From assembly GCF_001632365.1 (NCBI RefSeq), contig NW_024468562.1, positions 208,132 to 272,131 of the forward strand: 64,000 nucleotides of DNA. Reading direction: 5' to 3'. The translations under genes were made by a program, and so were the position numbers. The DNA is from Laetiporus sulphureus 93-53. Lineage: Eukaryota; Basidiomycota; Agaricomycetes; Polyporales; Laetiporaceae. Under the pieces are notes generated by a model that searched no databases, had not been told where the DNA came from, and saw nothing but the letters and a program-made list of their open reading frames with translations. Shown here one piece after another: positions 1-12,500 of the stretch; within the stretch, counting starts at the first letter, position 1; each line of letters opens with the position of its first letter.

Positions 1-956
1 GATCAAAAGCTGCTCACTCTCGGGGCCACCCCGCACCACAGGTTGTGCATCCTCGCGCGTCTTGCCTCGTGCTCCCTGACCCCAGATGAGCGCCCCGTCA
101 GCCGATAGGAATGTGCCAATGTGGCGGAACGTCAAGCTAATACGCTCTTCGTTCTCATATCGCTCTGCATCCGTCTTCGTCTTCGGTTGGCGTTTGTCTG
201 TGCGGACGCCGTGCAGCCAGCGCATGTTCGTGTCCAGTCCCATCACGAACATTGAGTTGTGCGGGAGTGGGACGTGCTGCACGGTGCGGCCCTCACCGTC
301 CGAGACATCCTTCTTTGTACGAAGCGTCATGATACGCTGTGCACCGAGGCTGACGTTAATGATATTCGAGCCACGCACGATGTCGATGGTCTTGTCGGAA
401 TGCTCTGAGATGTAATCCGCGCCACTGCGGTAGTGCTGGATTAGCACGTGATTCACGGGGTGCTTTACCGACTTCTCCACGTATTCACGGATGTGCGCGA
501 CGGTGGGAGAGAACGGGAGAAGAGGTGGAGGATCGTCTGCTGGATGGCGGTAGATGGGGTAACTGGAATCTAAATCAGATTCGTCCTGAATCGTGACAGG
601 AATGAATGTTGACCTTCCATCCTCACTCACTAACCCCTCATGCGCCACAAGCCTAGGAACCTCGCCACCTGTAAGAATGCAACGTGAGGCTGGAAAGCAA
701 CGAGACCGCATCTGTATCGCGCACCTCGGTGAATCATCTTGTGCCACTGAACTTCGTCCCGCACTCGCTTGAACGCCACATCTGCGAGGTCAGGAGGAAG
801 CAACTCTTCCACCAGATACGTATCTCCTTCACCAATCTTCTCGCCAGGGTTCAACAAGGTTGGCTCATATCGCCGATGCTTATGCGAGATCCCCGACTCC
901 ATGGGTGTAACAACGAGATAAACTCCCGATGGCGGAAAGTATTCGAAGATGTTCAA
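1..956 (-). CDS. AlkB-like 2-oxoglutarate/Fe(II) dioxygenase, 3' end cut by window edge
   Basis: AlkB-family 2OG-Fe(II) oxygenases oxidatively remove alkyl groups from nucleic acids or proteins. Two exons are visible: 725-956 and 1-668, with a 56-bp intron at 669-724. Splicing gives the continuous stretch MIHRGGEVPRLVA, which fits the fungal family and confirms the junction. The double-stranded beta-helix signature is present: an HxD iron site in YISEHSDKTIDI, a distal His in MRWLHGVRTD, and the Arg-bearing strand ERISLTFRHIG that binds 2-oxoglutarate. The start at 956 is the first Met of the open frame; it gives MNIFEYFPPSGVY with no obvious targeting signal. The frame is still open at base 1, so the C-terminus is missing. 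The substrate cannot be told from sequence. The next gene is divergent. Confidence 0.85.
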
Positions 957-1457
957 TCAGAATGAGAGATTGCGCAACTGAATGTAGCAGTCAGCCGAAG
1001 CAAGCACGATGCCCATTGACGTTAAGCCGAGTCAGACGAGCCACAGCCACCAGGCCCAGATTTCCACGATTCGCTGCATCATGTGCAATATACAGAGAGC
1101 CAGCCCAGAGTAATCCAGTAGATATCTGCAATGAACGATGCTTTACGCAGAGCCCCAAATACGACAGTGAATTTGTGCGAAGACTGTCCGCATGCAGCAA
1201 GGGAGGACGGGCCAGCAGGGAGGGGGATATATTATTCCAAAAATCGCGATCGACTTGCGTGCCGGCAATCACCGAGCGGTGGCGAGGAGTAAGAATGCAC
1301 CTAAGCGCCCGTCTGTGCTACTCACTCTGATCTGTAGTGTGGCTTCGGCATCAAACAGCTTTGTTTCTTTGTCCGTTGGAGTACACGGAGGGGTATTGCA
1401 GAGCTTCATTCTTCTACTAGACGCAACATTCACGAGCGGATGCAATAAACAGCAAGC
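957..1457. other. Intergenic, divergent promoter region
   Basis: About 500 bp separate the start codons of the AlkB-like gene (-) and the PinX1-like gene (+), so this should hold both promoters. The short open frames on both strands here have no family resemblance and no splice support. I see no clear TATA box. Confidence 0.5.
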
Positions 1458-3099
1458 ATGGGCCTTTCAGGAAGGAAAGTGAAGCAGCGAATCTCCCACG
1501 ACCCGAGGAACCTCTCATGGGCGAACGGTACGTAGTGTCTATCATCTCATGGCTATCGTTGACGGCTTGCTAGATGCAAACAAGTTTGGTTCTGCCTACC
1601 TCCAAAAGTTTGGCTGGGACTCCTCTTCCGGCCTCGGTCCGTCCGGTGAAGGACGTACCAAGCACATCTCTGTATACCAAAAGCTAGACATGCTCGGTAT
1701 CGGCGCGGACCATAAGAACAGCGCGGATGGTACTGCATGGAAGCAGGGGAGAGATTTCGAGAATTTGTTGCGCAAGCTGAACGCAAGTGCAGGGAACACT
1801 GATGAGGTGACCGAGGTGGCCGGGGAGCAGATGAAGGTGGATGGGTTCGTGAGGCCCACGGCGCAGGCGGAGACTGCGTCCTTGGACAAGGATGTAGATG
1901 ACCAGGCCGAAGGCGAGCATTCAAAGCCGAAGAAGAGCAAGAAAAGGAAACATGCAGAGGAGGAGGCTGAAGGAGAAAAGAGAAAGAGAAGGAGCAAGAA
2001 GCACAAGCCGGAGGATGAGTCCTCGGGCCAGGAGCGTAAATCACAGAAAAAGAGCAAGAAATTCACCGCTGTCGATGAACACTGTGTTGCCAACGCATCT
2101 GGATTATCCTCAACGGCTATTGCGGTCACCGCACAAGTCACCGAAACAACGACTGTTGTATCACGCCCGTACGCCCGTTCCACGTCATGCACACGCTTAG
2201 TAAAAACCTCATGATGATCTAGACACCGCGCCCATCGCGCCCGACACATCGCATCAAAAGGCCTTGCCGCCAAGTCGGCCACGGCCATATCTGAGATCCT
2301 CGGTATCGCACCGTCCTTGTCGCTCACTACACCCTCTTTGACTACCTCGGCATACTCTACGCCCATTATCGCTCTCGAAACGCCTGCCTCCGAGTCCGCC
2401 ACACTATCTACCGAGCTCAAGCTCCACGACCTCACGACCTCGAGCAAGAGCGTCATGGACTATTTCCGCGAGAAGCTCTCCGCGAAGAGCAACCATGCTT
2501 CCGTACCCACGTCTGCAGATGCGTCTGCCGTAGCAACCCCCGATGCTTACGACGATTATGACGACCGTCCACGGGGAGGTCTAGGGGCTGCGAGATCGCG
2601 GGTAGAATACCGGACGAGTGAGGACTATGACGACTGCCCTCGTGGTGGATTAGGAGCATCTAGGCTGTCTAGGACCGTTCAGTCACTGACTCTGGAGTCA
2701 ACGGTAGCGGAGCGGTTTCACGTGGCTGTTCTAGAGCAGTGCGAAAAGAAGAAGTCCGCAGCTTCGGGTGAGAATGACAAAGGCAAGAAGAAGGCCAAGA
2801 AGAGCAGGCACAAGGAGCAATCTGCCGAGGAACCAATGTCAGCTATGCAACCGTTTGAAAATGCGGAAGTTCAAACTATCGAAGGCTCTCCCGAGCAGCC
2901 GAAGAAAAAGAAGAAGAAGGAGAAGGGGGAAGTAGAGGACGAACGGGCCCAAATTGGCACCAGGATGACCTTAGATGCTGAGCCTGGAGCAGCTACGCAG
3001 CTGGAAAGCCAGAACGATGGCGATATTGCGGAAAAAGAAGCATCAGAGAACAAGATGAAAAGGGCAAAGAAGGGGAAACGTAAGGACAAGCAGGATTGA
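1458..3099 (+). CDS. PXR1: PinX1/Pxr1 (Gno1)-type G-patch protein
   Basis: Nucleolar G-patch protein of the PinX1/Pxr1 family, which activates DEAH helicase Prp43 in rRNA processing and, in animals, binds telomerase. Exons: 1458-1527, 1574-2168 and 2223-3099, about 513 aa. The N-terminus MGLSGRKVKQRISHDPRNLS is the family signature. Splicing the 46-bp first intron joins WAN to DANKFG and starts the G-patch (KFGWDSSSGLGPSGEG, residues about 25-65). The second intron removes an in-frame stop at 2212 and restores the conserved HRARHIASKGLA...ISEILGIAP block. The rest is low-complexity and very Lys/Glu-rich, with several KKSKK/KKKKKK runs, as expected for a nucleolar protein. A near-repeated DDYDDRPRGGLGA / EDYDDCPRGGLGA motif lies around 2551-2665. 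The antisense frame of 286 codons over this gene is a shadow. Confidence 0.92.
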
Positions 3100-3916
3100 A
3101 GGCTCGAGTGGTTGCTGTATCCACCGAGCACTGTAGGTTCTGTTGCCTAGCGGCTTTTTTTTTCCCTCCAGGGTGTTGTGAGCGACTCGCTGGATCCTTT
3201 CTAACGGATTACCATGACACAGTGCTTAGCATACCGGCGTGATATCCCTGACCGAGCCATCCGGACTTCATGTCGCCGCCGAGACAAAATACCTCGTGAG
3301 CTCTTCATTATCCCCCTACTCAGCGTCGATTCTGCTGTAAGCAGCTCGTGTGCCTACCGCGCTCAAGTTGTGATCAGCTCAATGGAGCAAGGATCGCTGG
3401 CCTCATGTTTTCCCGTGAAGTGACGGCGTGTTGGAGAAAGTTATACACATCTCCACATTACGCCGATGTGGACGGACCCGCTTTGCTTCCGTCCGGACGT
3501 ATGTGGATCCGAAGTAACTGAAAACGGCTTATTTGAAACTTCTACATTGCCATATGATCGAGGGCGCCTGCCATTGACACACCGTGAGTGGCGCTAATCT
3601 CGGGAACGGATGCGTCGCACTATATACGTACATACTACATGGGGATGCTCATACATAGGGATCAGCCAGGATCAGCGAGAGGGCGTCGATACAAAGTTAT
3701 GCTACAGCGGTATCGCACAGCGGAGAACGGTAACGCTCGGTCGAGGGTCACAGTCTCAGCCTTGTGCACACATATATAGAACATTCCAGAACGAGCCAGC
3801 AGTGCCGCACCAATCGTGGCACGAGAAAGAACCGACACAAAATAAGAAGCGATGTGGAAACAACGTTAACGTTGATAATGCGTTATGCATGCACCAGAAA
3901 GCTTGCGCTAGCTTGA
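3100..3916. other. Intergenic between convergent genes
   Basis: These 817 bp lie between the stops of the PinX1-like gene (+) and the Med25-like gene (-), and so contain two 3' UTRs. There is a T/C-rich stretch at about 3150-3170 just after the PinX1-like stop. I see no supported coding region. Confidence 0.5.
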
Positions 3917-6179
3917 TCACTGCGAATTCCAGTTGCTTGTGGACGTCCCGTACGAGCCAGACGGAGTGTTCTGCATGTAACCCTGGCCGCCATTCCACTC
4001 CGTACGGGTGCGAGTCTGTGACGTCAAATCGAAGTACTGGTAAGGAGTATAGCCGGCCGGAGAAATTGGTGGAGAGGTCGCTTGCTGTTGGGGGAGGTGA
4101 GCGGAAACATACGAATCGGGCTGGAGGTGATTCGTCTTGGGCACTTGCTGAAATGCCAGCGCATTAGACAGACTCGACGTCATGGACGCCTGCATAGCGC
4201 CGGAGCGCACTGCTTCTGCAAACCGAGCCGCGACTAGCGCCTCATACTCTGGCGTGACGATAAAAGGCTGGTCTTCTACACTGTCACTAGGCGTTGTCGA
4301 TGCCGTGGCGGTCGGAGAGGGAAGTGGAGTGGACGTCTGGCTAACCATCGGTGTGCTGTCGTAAGACATGCTTTGTCGCTCTGGTGTTGATGTCGAGGGT
4401 GGCAGGGGCGTGCCATCGTAGCTGTAACTTCTATCCAGAGGATGTGGTGGACGGACAGAATTCATAGTCAGCAGTGCAGAGGGAGAGCCTGCTAATTTCG
4501 TCTGCGCATAAACAGGATTGCGCGACCCCGCATGATGGTATGCGAGTGCGTGCATTAGTTCAGCGCTGCGGCTGGAGGGGCGACCAGTTTGTGCGCGCCC
4601 GGTAGCTGACATCCCCGGTCGACTCGTAGTATGGAATTCTGTTAGTCGCGGTGTCATCGATTCCAGGCTTCGCAACGCCGCTGCAGTCGAGTCACTGGTC
4701 GGGTTTATGTCAGACATATTCTGAGGCGACGTTGGAAGGGAGGAGTCTCGCGTTTGTGGTCGTCGATCCGAGCCGGAGTATCGATCATCCATCATGAAAC
4801 TAGTTCGCTTCGTGGGAGAAACCACCATGTTCTCTGCTGCGGCAGCACCGACGCTTATATGCGTCGGGGATGTCGGCAATGTATAAGGCACTGATGGAAC
4901 GTCCAGGCGAGGAAGGATAGGGCGGGAAGGACCAATACCCCGCAGGTCACCGGCGGCGGCACGCTTAGAGCCTCTCCCTCCATTAAGCCGCTTTTTTGTG
5001 AGGCCGTGATATCGCTGTAAGTAACTGACTATACCGAGTGTATCGGCAGTCGTCCGCGACACCAGTTCTGGGGGGCGGATATCAAGTGGTTCAATCCGAC
5101 TACCGGCACTGGACGAGAACGACGGCCTGGGGCTAGTGATAGAGCTTACGTAGTGGGTCGGCGAAGGCGGTAGTGATAATGAGGAGGACGTGAATATTTC
5201 AGGGCTACTGGCTGTCGAAAGGGTGTCTGGCGAAGTAGACGCGGGCGGGGACGCTGCGGCTACCACGTTAGGCGTCAACATGACCGGAAGCCGTCATGGG
5301 ATCGATAGACCGTCACCTTGCTGCGACGATACACCCGCAAGGTGTACAGAAAACTTTGACTGGTCAACGGCGAACCAAGGGGATACTTCCGACAGACTTT
5401 GAACATAGCGCTGCATACAGCCAATCAGACGCAAAAATGCGTAAGGATGGATCGTGCCGCTTACTGCACGATCGAACAAATCGCGAAACGTTCTTGATTC
5501 AAAAACAGGGCCGACAATTAGATGAAGGCGAATGCATGCCTAACGAGCAGCAGGTATAAGCAGGAGCGAGGACAACGGAAAATTGACCCAACCTGACAAA
5601 GCGCCAAGGCTGTGCCTAGCCACGGATCTATCCCAGTCTGCATATGGCCAGGTCCCTCGTTTACGGACATGAGGGGAGAGGAAGCGACAATTATCAAATG
5701 CTGATTATTGTACCGTTGCTTTCCAGTATTTGCGTATATCTGAGCGCCGCTTCGTTAGTTCTCACAATCCAAATATGCGACGCGCAAGACAGAAAAAAGT
5801 TGCGTACCTTTAGGCAACGGCGGATGGTGGCCGTTGAAATCGCAGTGTCTGGCTGCTGGCCGAGCTTGACTTCGGGTATCTCATGACAGTAGCCTGCGTT
5901 CTGTATGGATGTAGTGAACGGCTTCGACGCTGCAGAGCTTGTAAGCCACCAGATATGCATCTGAGATGGCTGACGTTGTAGATATGAGTGTGGAGTATCA
6001 TGTAGCAATGCACGAACCTGCTCCACCATGTCCACCGTCCGCAGACTCTCAAGTATCAAAGGAAGGTAATGCCTCCGCACATCGTTCCACTTAGCCTGCA
6101 TCGCTCGCGAATCCTCCACTAGCACCATGACAAAGACATAATCACTAGGTTGACCGGCATTCGAGAATTGCGATGCCAT
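3917..6179 (-). CDS. MED25: Mediator subunit 25-like VWA protein with long Ser/Pro-rich tail
   Basis: Five exons splice into one frame: 6018-6179, 5808-5960, 5593-5739, 5317-5539 and about 5251-3917, roughly 670 aa. The first four give a VWA-type fold in Med25 order: a first strand and helix YVFVMVLVEDSRAM...WNDVRRHYLPLILESL; a middle strand NNQHLIIVASSPL; then a helix and strand CIRLHLIVGPVFESRTFRDL, and KFSVHLAGVS before the tail. The match is at the level of block order and spacing, not strong identity. The last exon codes for about 450 residues of Ser/Pro/Thr-rich, probably disordered sequence with many SPxx sites and ends in a Tyr/Gly/Asn-rich stretch. Med25 links activators to RNA polymerase II Mediator through its VWA domain. 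Alternative: an unrelated VWA protein. The divergent neighbour is the Whi2-like gene. Confidence 0.65.
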
Positions 6180-7207
6180 CGCTGTAGTGGTGGCAAAAAA
6201 ACTGTATATTAAGTGACTCTCAGGCCCTAGAGATGAGCACGGCGAAGCACAGTGGTTTGTCGAGAGCTACAAAGGCAGAGCAGAGTAAGAGCCGTATGCG
6301 GCAGTGAGAAAGGTGATAAGGAAAGTGTATACCGATATGGAGGTGCTGTCGGACTTTCTATTATGTATCAAAGCGAGGCCTGTTAACGCGGTGTAAATTA
6401 GTCCAAACCTTCGCCGCTTCGGAGAGGAGAGTCTGGTCCAGCGAAATGGTTAAAGCTTGATGGGCTTGATGGGCTATGCCGCTGAGCTGTCTCCGACCAA
6501 TCGAACGGATTCTCACTTCGGGCTCAACAGATTCTTCCGTCGGGATTTGGCGGACGACCTTTAACCTCCCTCCTTGTCTCTCTATCAGCCTGATCTTCCT
6601 CTCGTGTCGAGCGGACAGTGGGATTCTTCCGGGTAGCAGGCAGATCTACCCGGAGATGCACGACGATCGCCTCTGAGAAGTACTAACAATAAGCCACTCT
6701 AGAGACCGTACAGAGTAATCTGAGATCTGTGAACGTGAATGGAGACGATGTGTGTGGGGAATCGCTCGGCGTGCCTGGTGAAGAGAGACGATGCGCTACC
6801 GTTTGCGCCAGCCTTGGTATGGATATTCATGAGTTGATCGCATCAGCTTAAATACTTGCCGCAGTAAAATGCACGCAACAATAACATCCCCTTCTGCTAG
6901 TCTAGACCGTTCCGGCTAGAGGATCCGTTGCACGACATGGTGATGTCGGATTTCGTGACCCGCCCATGTGTAGCGAGGTGAGGCTTCAAGCAGCGGGTGA
7001 GAGCGTGGTGGCACGGACTCGTAGGGAGCGGTCCTTGAATAATGTTCCGAAAAAGTTGTACTCATAGATTGGGGTTACATATCTATACTTTCACACGCTG
7101 GTGGCCACCGCGTCGCATGTCCTACCGCGAGGTTCGCAGGCTGAACGTGAACACCGAGCAGCGCATCCTCCACCTTCGTTCGTTCGGCTGACTCCTACAT
7201 TCTACTA
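6180..7207. other. Intergenic, divergent promoter region
   Basis: About 1 kb lies between the starts of the Med25-like gene (-) and the Whi2-like gene (+). Only short unsupported open frames occur. No repeat or RNA gene is recognisable. Confidence 0.5.
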
Positions 7208-8395
7208 ATGGCGGCGGTATCTCTATCCAATTCTCCAATTACTCAGGTCTCGCAAACACCCGTGCAGACCAACCTGCAACCCCACCTCCTGACGAGATTG
7301 CTTCTGGATTTGCGCGGTAAACGCTTCTCGGTGGATCGAGAAACTATCATGAACCTTCCTGAATCGGTGCTCCTCTGCTTATTCCCAAACGGTCTTGTAC
7401 TAAGTCGTCAGAGCGCGGCCTTATCCGATGGGGGAGATAACGATGACTATGAGGAGCTGTATGGTGTTGACGTGCGTCTTGGTCATTCCACCGCAGTGAA
7501 CTCGCTGAAACATGTCACCAGTTTGATCCGGACTGCTTCTCCTATGTGCTCACGTTCTTCCGCAATGCATCGGACGCCTTCTATGGCACACCCAGCTCTC
7601 CCGGACTTTTCGCGGCACAACAGCAGCTGGTTGAAGGCGGTTCGCCCACGTCGGACTTTGGCTCGAGCCCGTCACAGAACCCCCTCTTAACCAAGCAGGC
7701 TATCATTGTTCTCAGGGAAGAACTCGAATACTTCTCCATACCGCCCAAAGACAGCGGCACTATCACGAATCCCAATGGCATTGCCAATGATGCGCTCCTC
7801 GGGCTGAAGAGAAAGTGCGGCGAATATCTGCTGAACAAACGCAACATCTTCACCGCTCTGCAACGCAATGTGAACAAGGAGAACAACATTGCAGAACAAC
7901 ATCTAATTGACATGCTATGCATGAGGTGAGTGTTGCTGCGTCTGAAAGTACCCCATTCCGATGGCATTTGCGTAGTGGATTCGATCGAGACGACGAGTGG
8001 GGATACCGTGCTATGGAGCCTTCACGATGCTGTATATCATCGATAGCCCTTGTGCTATTGAAGACAGGCATTGTTCACCACCCACCTGGCCCGAATGGTG
8101 AGAGGCAAGTGACGGTCGACTACAACCAGATGACCACGGCGCAGAAACTCCTCCTGTTCTGGAGAAAGCCCGCAGTACGTCTTTCACTATGTTCGGATAT
8201 GGTTGAGGCTGACATGAGAACCTGCAGCGGAAGTGCTGGTGGGACGGGATTGAGATAAACCTTGCTGTGCCTGGCGAGCCGGAGAAGCTCGTTAAGCTGT
8301 GGGCACGGAGGGTGTGGACACTAGAGCTTAGCTTGGTATGTTCTAGCGTTCGATCGGAACGCGGTATTCTGCTCACACTGAATTCGCAGGTGTGA
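7208..8395 (+). CDS. WHI2: Whi2-like BTB/POZ-type stress-response regulator
   Basis: Homologue of fungal growth-regulation proteins of the Whi2 group, which carry a BTB/POZ-like domain and act with plasma-membrane phosphatases in stress and nutrient (TORC1, Msn2) signalling. Exons: 7208-7471, 7522-7925, 7976-8174, 8228-8335 and 8390-8395, with phases that close exactly and give 326 aa. The BTB-like core is FDLRGKRF-type (here LDLRGKRFSVDRETIMNLPE, then LLCLFPNGLVL), continuing over the first intron as FDPDCFSYVLTFFRNA. The C-terminal block CWWDGIEI...VKLWARRVWTLEL is also characteristic. The last exon holds only Val and the stop. The middle (about residues 100-150) is Ser/Gly-rich linker. It sits tandem with LTO1, 555 bp downstream. 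Confidence 0.82.
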
Positions 8396-8950
8396 CCCGT
8401 ATGTGGGCAATCTCTCTCATTTTATCACGTAATATCCACGATGTTCCCTCTCTCACCCTCGCTGCATATACTGGATACCCATTCATGTTGATACGAAATA
8501 TCAGTTGCGTATATATTGCTCTGCTATTGCTATCACGAATGTGTACCTTGCGCACATTAGCGCATTTGAGCACTCATGGTGATTGGTCCTGACGGATCAG
8601 AAGTCTGCTTGGAACGCACGACCATTCTTGCGGGGCGATTAGCTTTATAGAGGATAATTCTCAGGAACTACTCACTGTCGGATTCATGGAGCATCGACGC
8701 TGCGAACCTCTAATGCACAGGAAGCATTTTCGATTAAATCAATGATCCCAAAGTCGATGGATTCGCCACCATCTTCGAACTCCGATACAAAGTCCGCTGT
8801 GGCTCGGCTGTTAGTTATTTGCTTTCACCGGCACGCCATCGGCCCGTGTATATATTGATCTTTCATTTTCTGTCTTCTGGTGCTGGAGGCGTGCCTCAAT
8901 ATTGAATGAGACAGTAGTTAAAGTAAGAGATCCGGGTACACCATCATATT
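8396..8950. other. Intergenic upstream of LTO1
   Basis: No coding region is supported. A TATATATT stretch near 8849-8856 lies about 100 bp before the LTO1 start and is a plausible TATA element. Confidence 0.4.
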
Positions 8951-9589
8951 ATGGACTTCGATCTCGAATCACTTGTGAATGTCGAACAAACGTGCGTCCC
9001 ATGTCTTGTATGACTGTGCTCTAATTCACAGCACGTCGGATGAACAGATTCTACGAAGATGGGTTCAAGGACGGCTACGAGCATGGTAGCATCCATGGCT
9101 CCATCGAGGGACGTGCGCTGGGACGAGAGAAAGGCTTTGAAATGTGGGAAGAACTCGGTTTCTACGAGGGTTTCACCATGATGTGGCAAGCCATCCACAC
9201 CAAAGAGGGCGGAACGGAAGAGTAAGCCGTGTCTCTCAGTCATACGGGAACGTTTCTAACAGAAATCCCTCATCGATACCATTAGCCGCGTCGCACATCA
9301 CATGCGGCACCTGCTCGAGCTCATCGCCCAGTTTCCGCGCGTCAACCCTTCGGCGAGCGAACCGTCCGAGCTCGACATTCCGAGGCTATTCCGGCAGATC
9401 CGCTCGCGTTACAAAGCACTGTGCGCCAGCCTCGGTGTCAGGTCGACGCTGCGTGCTGGCGGAACGTCCGACGCACGCGGTGACGGTGATCCTATCGACA
9501 ACGCGGAGAATCCACGTGTGGAGGGGTCAAGAAGAAGCGTGTGGCCCTTGCAGTCCGCTGCCACTTCCGGAGAACAGTTGAGTTTCTGA
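8951..9589 (+). CDS. LTO1: LTO1/ORAOV1 family protein (Yae1-Lto1 Fe-S adaptor)
   Basis: Lto1 pairs with Yae1 to recruit the cytosolic Fe-S targeting complex to the ABC protein Rli1/ABCE1, which is needed for ribosome recycling and biogenesis. Exons: 8951-8991, 9048-9221 and 9286-9589, 172 aa. The spliced N-terminus MDFDLESLVNVEQTFYEDG leads into the family's Gly-rich deca-GX3 motif, with glycines every four residues (GFKDGYEHGSIHGSIEGRAL, then GREKGFEMWEELGFYEGF). The first acceptor was chosen at 9046-9047 because it alone preserves EQTFYEDGF; an AG 16 bp earlier breaks the frame. The C-terminal part (HHMRHLLELIAQFPRVNPS) is conserved and the end is variable. Cytosolic; no targeting signal. 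Confidence 0.9.
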
Positions 9590-12500
9590 GGCGTGAGGGC
9601 TCTATGCGTATCGCATATGGACGGAACATTCGCGGGTTTTCCGCCACCACGGGAATGATTATATCGGTGGTGCTCAGTTCATCGTTGCTCACAGGCAATC
9701 GTGACTGACAATCGCCGTTCCACCACGCAGCACAGCCGTGTCGTGATGGATACACGAATCGCAGAGGGCCTACGGCCTCACGCAGCGCTTGCCTATTGCT
9801 TCATAGGGGTCTGATCCGTCATCGACCTCGCCCATTCATAGTATATCGTCAATGGGTTCTGGACATCTCCGTGTCTACCCCTCTTGCATTTGTGAATCGG
9901 CCTCGGGAGAGGCTCTAACCCGGATCTCAGCGTGGTGGCGGTATGCACGAAGTACGGGCACGAGGCTAGCCAGAAGCCACATACATAGCTGTAATGTGTA
10001 AAGATTATCCCAAATCTCGACGCAAGTTCTGTCGTTTGCTATCACCACTTCCTTTGTCTAGGCCATCTGGCATGCTTCTTCGGCAATCAACGAACGCGCG
10101 ACCTCGCCGCTCAAGACATTCTCCCACACTGTCGCGATGGTGACTTACAGTTGTCGACCATCGACAGGGAATGCGGATCGGGTCTCCTCTCTTCATGTGC
10201 TGCGAGTACAGTGGTGGTATCGTGCTCTCCAGCAGCCAAAGTGTTTCATACTCGTGTATCAAGCATGTATTCATCTATTTGAGTACTGATCTTCTCTCCG
10301 ATTACAGCACGACGTTGGCGCGTGCCTCAGCTTCTCTAGGATCTTGTGTGCTCCGGTGCCTTCGTTGCCTGATATGCTCTATGAAAAGGAACCCACGACA
10401 GAATCGGATAATGGATTGACTTACTCTGTTCAATTGCGAAGCTTCTGGGCACCATAACGTGCCAATTAACGTTCGATAGTCGTCCTATGACGCCCCACGG
10501 GTCAGTCAACAATGCAATTTCATGTTGCTCACCTGACAGTGTGTTATTCGTTTCAAAACCTCACCGCCAGGCTCGTGCATTGTTCCAGGTGCACTCCACC
10601 ATGAAGCACGTTTGCATTGATAGATAGCTGACCGATCGTGATCAGATGGACAGCGCATTGTCGGGTTGACAGTAAACTCCGAGAGAAAAGTTCGACATGT
10701 TTGGCGTCCATCCGCATGTCAGACTTCATTCATCGTTATCTGGGTCTTCGGCCAGACGATAGGGGACCGGATCTTCCATAAACATACCACGAAGCGTGCA
10801 CCGTAAGAATGCGCCGCATTCATACGTGATGCGGCGGCAACAGTATTTGCATTCTCGGAGCTCTCAAAACTCTCCCATGTCGAAGAAAGTTCGAAAACTC
10901 GATGAATGGCAGTATGGTTTGGACGCTTACTATTTAATCGCTTCCGAGCATCATCCGACTATGTTGCGAGCCGCTGCACCAAGAATCATCACAAGGGCTA
11001 TGTTTGCGGCCTTTCGAAGTCGTCACAGGCACAAGCCCGAATAATCAGGTGAGGATCCGCATTCATGCATTTGATCATGGACAACTGAGGATTCTCTCAG
11101 TGATATACTCGATGTCACCATGCTATCAGCTTGCACCAAGAAGTTCTGAGAGAATCGCTGAGCAACTGATGACCTGTTCATTTTTCTGAGGGCTTTACCC
11201 CTCGTAAAGGAGCAGCATCACAAGTTCTTTTTTCATTTATTCCAAAATGACCACTTACAGACACCTTGAATGTACTGACTACTGCAGTTTTGAACGGGCA
11301 TTTACCACTGTGAGCGCGCGGGACGCGACGGTCACGTGGTCGCGTTCATCACGTCGATATTCGATGGTCTCGCGCAATCCCATCCGAACGGCAACTACGC
11401 AAGCCGACGATGGCGTCGTCCTCATTTACGGCGTCGCTTTTGCGATTGCTCCTGCAGTTGCACTCCTTTCACTGCAATCATCGACATGGAGACTCTTTCG
11501 GTCGAATTGCACGCACAAATTTTCGACTACGCCTGCACCGATGATGGCTCAACTGCTCGCTCGCTCTCGCTCGTATCTCGCTATATGCGTGAGGTCGTAA
11601 GGCCCTTTCTCTACCAGTCTTTGGTCGTCAGCGGCTTTGACCAGATGTCTGAGCTGGAAGCGCGCATCCGCCATTTACCCCCATACCTTCGTCGCATTCG
11701 CCACCTTTTTCTGTCGGGCCGGAAGAAGTCGCAGGTTGCTGAGGAGAGAGATATAGAACATCGCGAAGTGGAGGAGTCTCTTGCCAAAAGCATTCTAACC
11801 CTAGCTGCACCGACTCTAGAGGCGCTGACGTTGATCACCTCGTTCCCCCTCAGCAGCACTTCCATGATCACGTACCTGTTCTCCTTGTCGTTACCTCAAT
11901 TATGCGAGTTGTCGATCAAGGGATTCTACCCATTTCCCAGCAAGCGTCTCGCAATGCCTCGCTTAGAGCGCCTTCATCTCTCGGGTATCCGTAATCCGCA
12001 TGGGCTGTTAGGCTTCGGCGCGCTCGACGCTGCATGCCCGTCCCTCACACACTTGCGCATCTCCGGGCTCGTGTCTGCAGTCTCCTTCGCCTGCGAGCTG
12101 CGAGAAGCTCTGCATCCAGAACGGAGCACTCCATTGCGATTTCCTGCGACGCTCCCTCGCACCATCGAGCATGTCGTCGTGCAGTCAGGCTCTTTCCCGA
12201 AGGGCTTTCACCAGTACAGCGCTGCGCGCATGGGCCACGCCGAGATGGCTGCCACACTGGAGGAGCTGCTCCTCGCCGCCGAGGACACAGAGGTTAAATT
12301 CACTCTGTCATGTCAAAACGATGATACGTACGAGGGGATGTTGCGTAGCTGGACGGATAGGTTAGGCAATGGCGAAGGTTGCTGGTCAACACAGGCATCT
12401 AGAACATAACGGACAGTGCACTCATCGATATACCGTAGATTGCATAGTGGCCACTTTCTGCTACACTCATCAGTAACTGAATTTACAATGACACGGTCGC